Source: Sulfomarinibacter sp963733915 (GTDB lineage Bacteria; Acidobacteriota; Thermoanaerobaculia; Thermoanaerobaculales; Sulfomarinibacteraceae). Taken from it: DNA of 64,000 bases. The DNA lies in NCBI GenBank assembly GCA_963733915.1, contig CAVTEP010000009.1:62001-126000 (forward strand), given 5' to 3'. The notes beneath the pieces were generated by a model, which was not told where the DNA came from, did not search any database, and saw only the letters and a list, made by a program, of their open reading frames with translations. Of this stretch, positions 62,768 to 64,000 are shown in pieces (position 1 is the stretch's first letter; the number at the start of each line of letters is the position of its first letter). A program made the translations under genes and the position numbers.

Positions 62768-63347
62768 GGCCGCCGTGAACTCGACCCACGAGGTGGTCTC
62801 GAGCGAAGAGGAACCACTCATTTTGGTCGACGAGTCGGACCGCGAGATCGGCCACCTCAGCAAGGGTGCGTGCCACGACGGCGGCGGCGTGCTCCACCGG
62901 GCATTCTCGCTTTTCATCTTCAACCCGGAGGGCGAGCTCCTGCTGCAGCGACGTAGTGGCGAGAAGCGCCTGTGGCCGCTGTATTGGTCCAACTCCTGCT
63001 GCAGCCACCCGCGACGCGGCGAATCCATGAACGAGGCAACCGAACGCCGCTTGTATCAGGAGCTCGGGATGACATCCGAGACCCACCACCTCTTCACATT
63101 CCAGTATCACGCGGCCTACCTCGACCTCGGTTCGGAAAACGAAGTGTGTTGGGTCTTCGCGGGCCTTTGTGACCATGACCCGATGCCGAATATCAACGAG
63201 ATCGCCGCGCTTCGTTGGATCACTCCCGAAGACCTCGATCGCGAGCTCGAAACGAGGCCCGAGATCTTCACTCCATGGTTTGCCATGGAATGGCCCCGGG
63301 TGCGAGAGGTGTTCCGGCAGAAGCTGGGTCTGAAGGCGGGAGAGTGA
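62760..63347 (+). CDS. idi: isopentenyl-diphosphate isomerase, type I
   Basis: 195 residues from TTG 62760, six nt after GGAGG and overlapping the end of the fusion gene (a GTG at 62775 is an alternative). The Nudix-related fold has the active-site Cys in YWSNSCCSHPRRGES, the second catalytic Glu in the ENEVCWVFAG stretch and the EIAALRWITPEDL segment. It interconverts IPP and DMAPP, needed because the mevalonate route makes only IPP. The stop overlaps the hpnH start. Confidence 0.95.
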   Translation: MAEAAVNSTHEVVSSEEEPLILVDESDREIGHLSKGACHDGGGVLHRAFSLFIFNPEGELLLQRRSGEKRLWPLYWSNSCCSHPRRGESMNEATERRLYQELGMTSETHHLFTFQYHAAYLDLGSENEVCWVFAGLCDHDPMPNINEIAALRWITPEDLDRELETRPEIFTPWFAMEWPRVREVFRQKLGLKAGE

Positions 63348-64000
63348 TGGGCGTCCCACTGATTCAACAGCTGCGCGTCGGCTCCTACCTCATCAAGAAC
63401 CGTTTCCGAGGGCGCGACCGCTATCCCCTGGTGCTGATGCTCGAGCCGCTCTTCCAGTGCAACCTGGCCTGCGCCGGCTGCGGCAAGATCGACCACCCGA
63501 CCGAGATTCTCAAACGGCGGATGAGCGTCGAGGACGCCCTGCGCGCGGTAGACGAGTGCGGCGCGCCGGTGGTCTCGATTCCCGGCGGCGAGCCTCTCAT
63601 CCACGATGGGCTGCCGGAAATCGTACGCGGCATCATCGCCCGAAAGAAGTTCGTCTACCTCTGCACCAACGCCCTGCTGCTGGCGCGCAAGATCGATGAC
63701 TACGAACCCTCCCCCTACCTCACGTTTTCAATCCATCTCGACGGCAACCGCGAACGCCACGACGCTTCGGTGTGCCAGGAGGGTGTCTACGACCGCGCGG
63801 TGGCAGCGATCAAATTGGTCCTCGATCGGGGATTCCGGGTCACCATCAACTGCACCCTCTTCAGCGGGGAGGATCCCGACGAGGTGGCGAGCTTTTTTGA
63901 CGACGTGATGGCGATGGGGGTCGAGGGGATCACCATATCGCCCGGCTACAGCTACAGCCGGGCACCCCGGCAGGACGTCTTCCTCAACCGGCGCGAGAGC
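63347..64000 (+). CDS. hpnH: adenosyl-hopene transferase HpnH (radical SAM), 5' part
   Basis: 218 codons are visible from ATG 63347; the gene runs beyond the right edge. The start MGVPLIQQLRVGSYLIKNRFRGRDRYPLVLMLEPLFQCNLACAGCGKIDHP is the HpnH hallmark, with the radical SAM cysteines C38, C42 and C45. HpnH joins the 5'-deoxyadenosyl group to diploptene, the first step of extended-hopanoid (bacteriohopanepolyol) synthesis. It is coupled to idi by overlapping stop and start (TGATG). Other hpn genes probably lie just outside the window. Confidence 0.95.
   Translation, partial: MGVPLIQQLRVGSYLIKNRFRGRDRYPLVLMLEPLFQCNLACAGCGKIDHPTEILKRRMSVEDALRAVDECGAPVVSIPGGEPLIHDGLPEIVRGIIARKKFVYLCTNALLLARKIDDYEPSPYLTFSIHLDGNRERHDASVCQEGVYDRAVAAIKLVLDRGFRVTINCTLFSGEDPDEVASFFDDVMAMGVEGITISPGYSYSRAPRQDVFLNRRES

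Overview
The window comes from a high-GC, Gram-negative, didermic bacterium. It carries Omp85-type, MtrB/PioB-type and FadL-type outer-membrane barrels together with periplasmic or surface multihaem cytochromes. The gene mix (OmcA/MtrC-MtrA-MtrB conduit, PPi-type phosphofructokinase, SUF system with an Rrf2 regulator, EF-P with its beta-lysylation enzymes, a mevalonate/hopanoid cluster) fits an environmental Acidobacteriota-like lineage. That placement is inference from gene content only; no rRNA or tRNA gene is present to anchor it.

Layout. 1-2417: end of an Omp85 barrel protein and a secreted M14 carboxypeptidase. 2418-5351: a nine-haem cytochrome with its own promoter and terminator. 5407-8281: three translationally coupled genes (membrane protein, GT-C-like membrane glycosyltransferase, radical SAM/SPASM enzyme). 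8387-16735: housekeeping genes (pepF, rlmL-like, gloA, PPi-PFK, pyrC) and small unknowns. 16732-21419: a giant GH13 protein and an endonuclease/exonuclease/phosphatase protein. 21874-26886: decahaem OmcA/MtrC protein, decahaem MtrA/DmsE protein and MtrB/PioB barrel, i.e. a porin-cytochrome conduit for moving electrons across the outer membrane. 27020-33180: MATE-like transporter, aldo/keto reductase, FadL barrel with SGNH hydrolase, rhomboid-like protein. 33338-35854: Lon. 37024-43298: Rrf2 regulator followed by sufB-C-D-S-U-T. 43512-49166: polyphosphate:AMP phosphotransferase, UgpQ-like phosphodiesterase, NFACT-R protein, amidinotransferase, and two hemerythrins flanking a TorD-like protein. 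49230-52115: epmB, efp and epmA. 52180-59215: GT-C protein, NnrU, CinA-type protein, acyl-CoA synthetase, D-serine-dehydratase-like enzyme. 59400-64000: squalene/phytoene synthase, a fused HMG-CoA reductase-mevalonate kinase, IPP isomerase and HpnH, apparently a mevalonate-fed hopanoid operon running off the right edge.

The most unusual feature is non-coding. Nearly every sizeable gap holds an element built from tandem 7- or 8-bp units (AATTCTC, GGAATTC, GAGTTTT, ATTTCGG, GGAATTA, CACAGAG, AACGTTTT and others). Many are arranged as inverted arms around a GC-rich core of CCCACCC...GGGTGGG type. About 18 are listed. Some have different unit types on their two arms, several supply the stop codon of the adjacent gene, two interrupt the suf operon, and one is duplicated with its flanks so that two ~280-bp direct repeats bracket the nnrU-like gene.

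Two housekeeping genes (sufC, epmA) carry apparent frameshifts that may be real or assembly errors. Several genes have a -10-like hexamer 6-10 nt before the start codon and no Shine-Dalgarno sequence, suggesting leaderless mRNAs.
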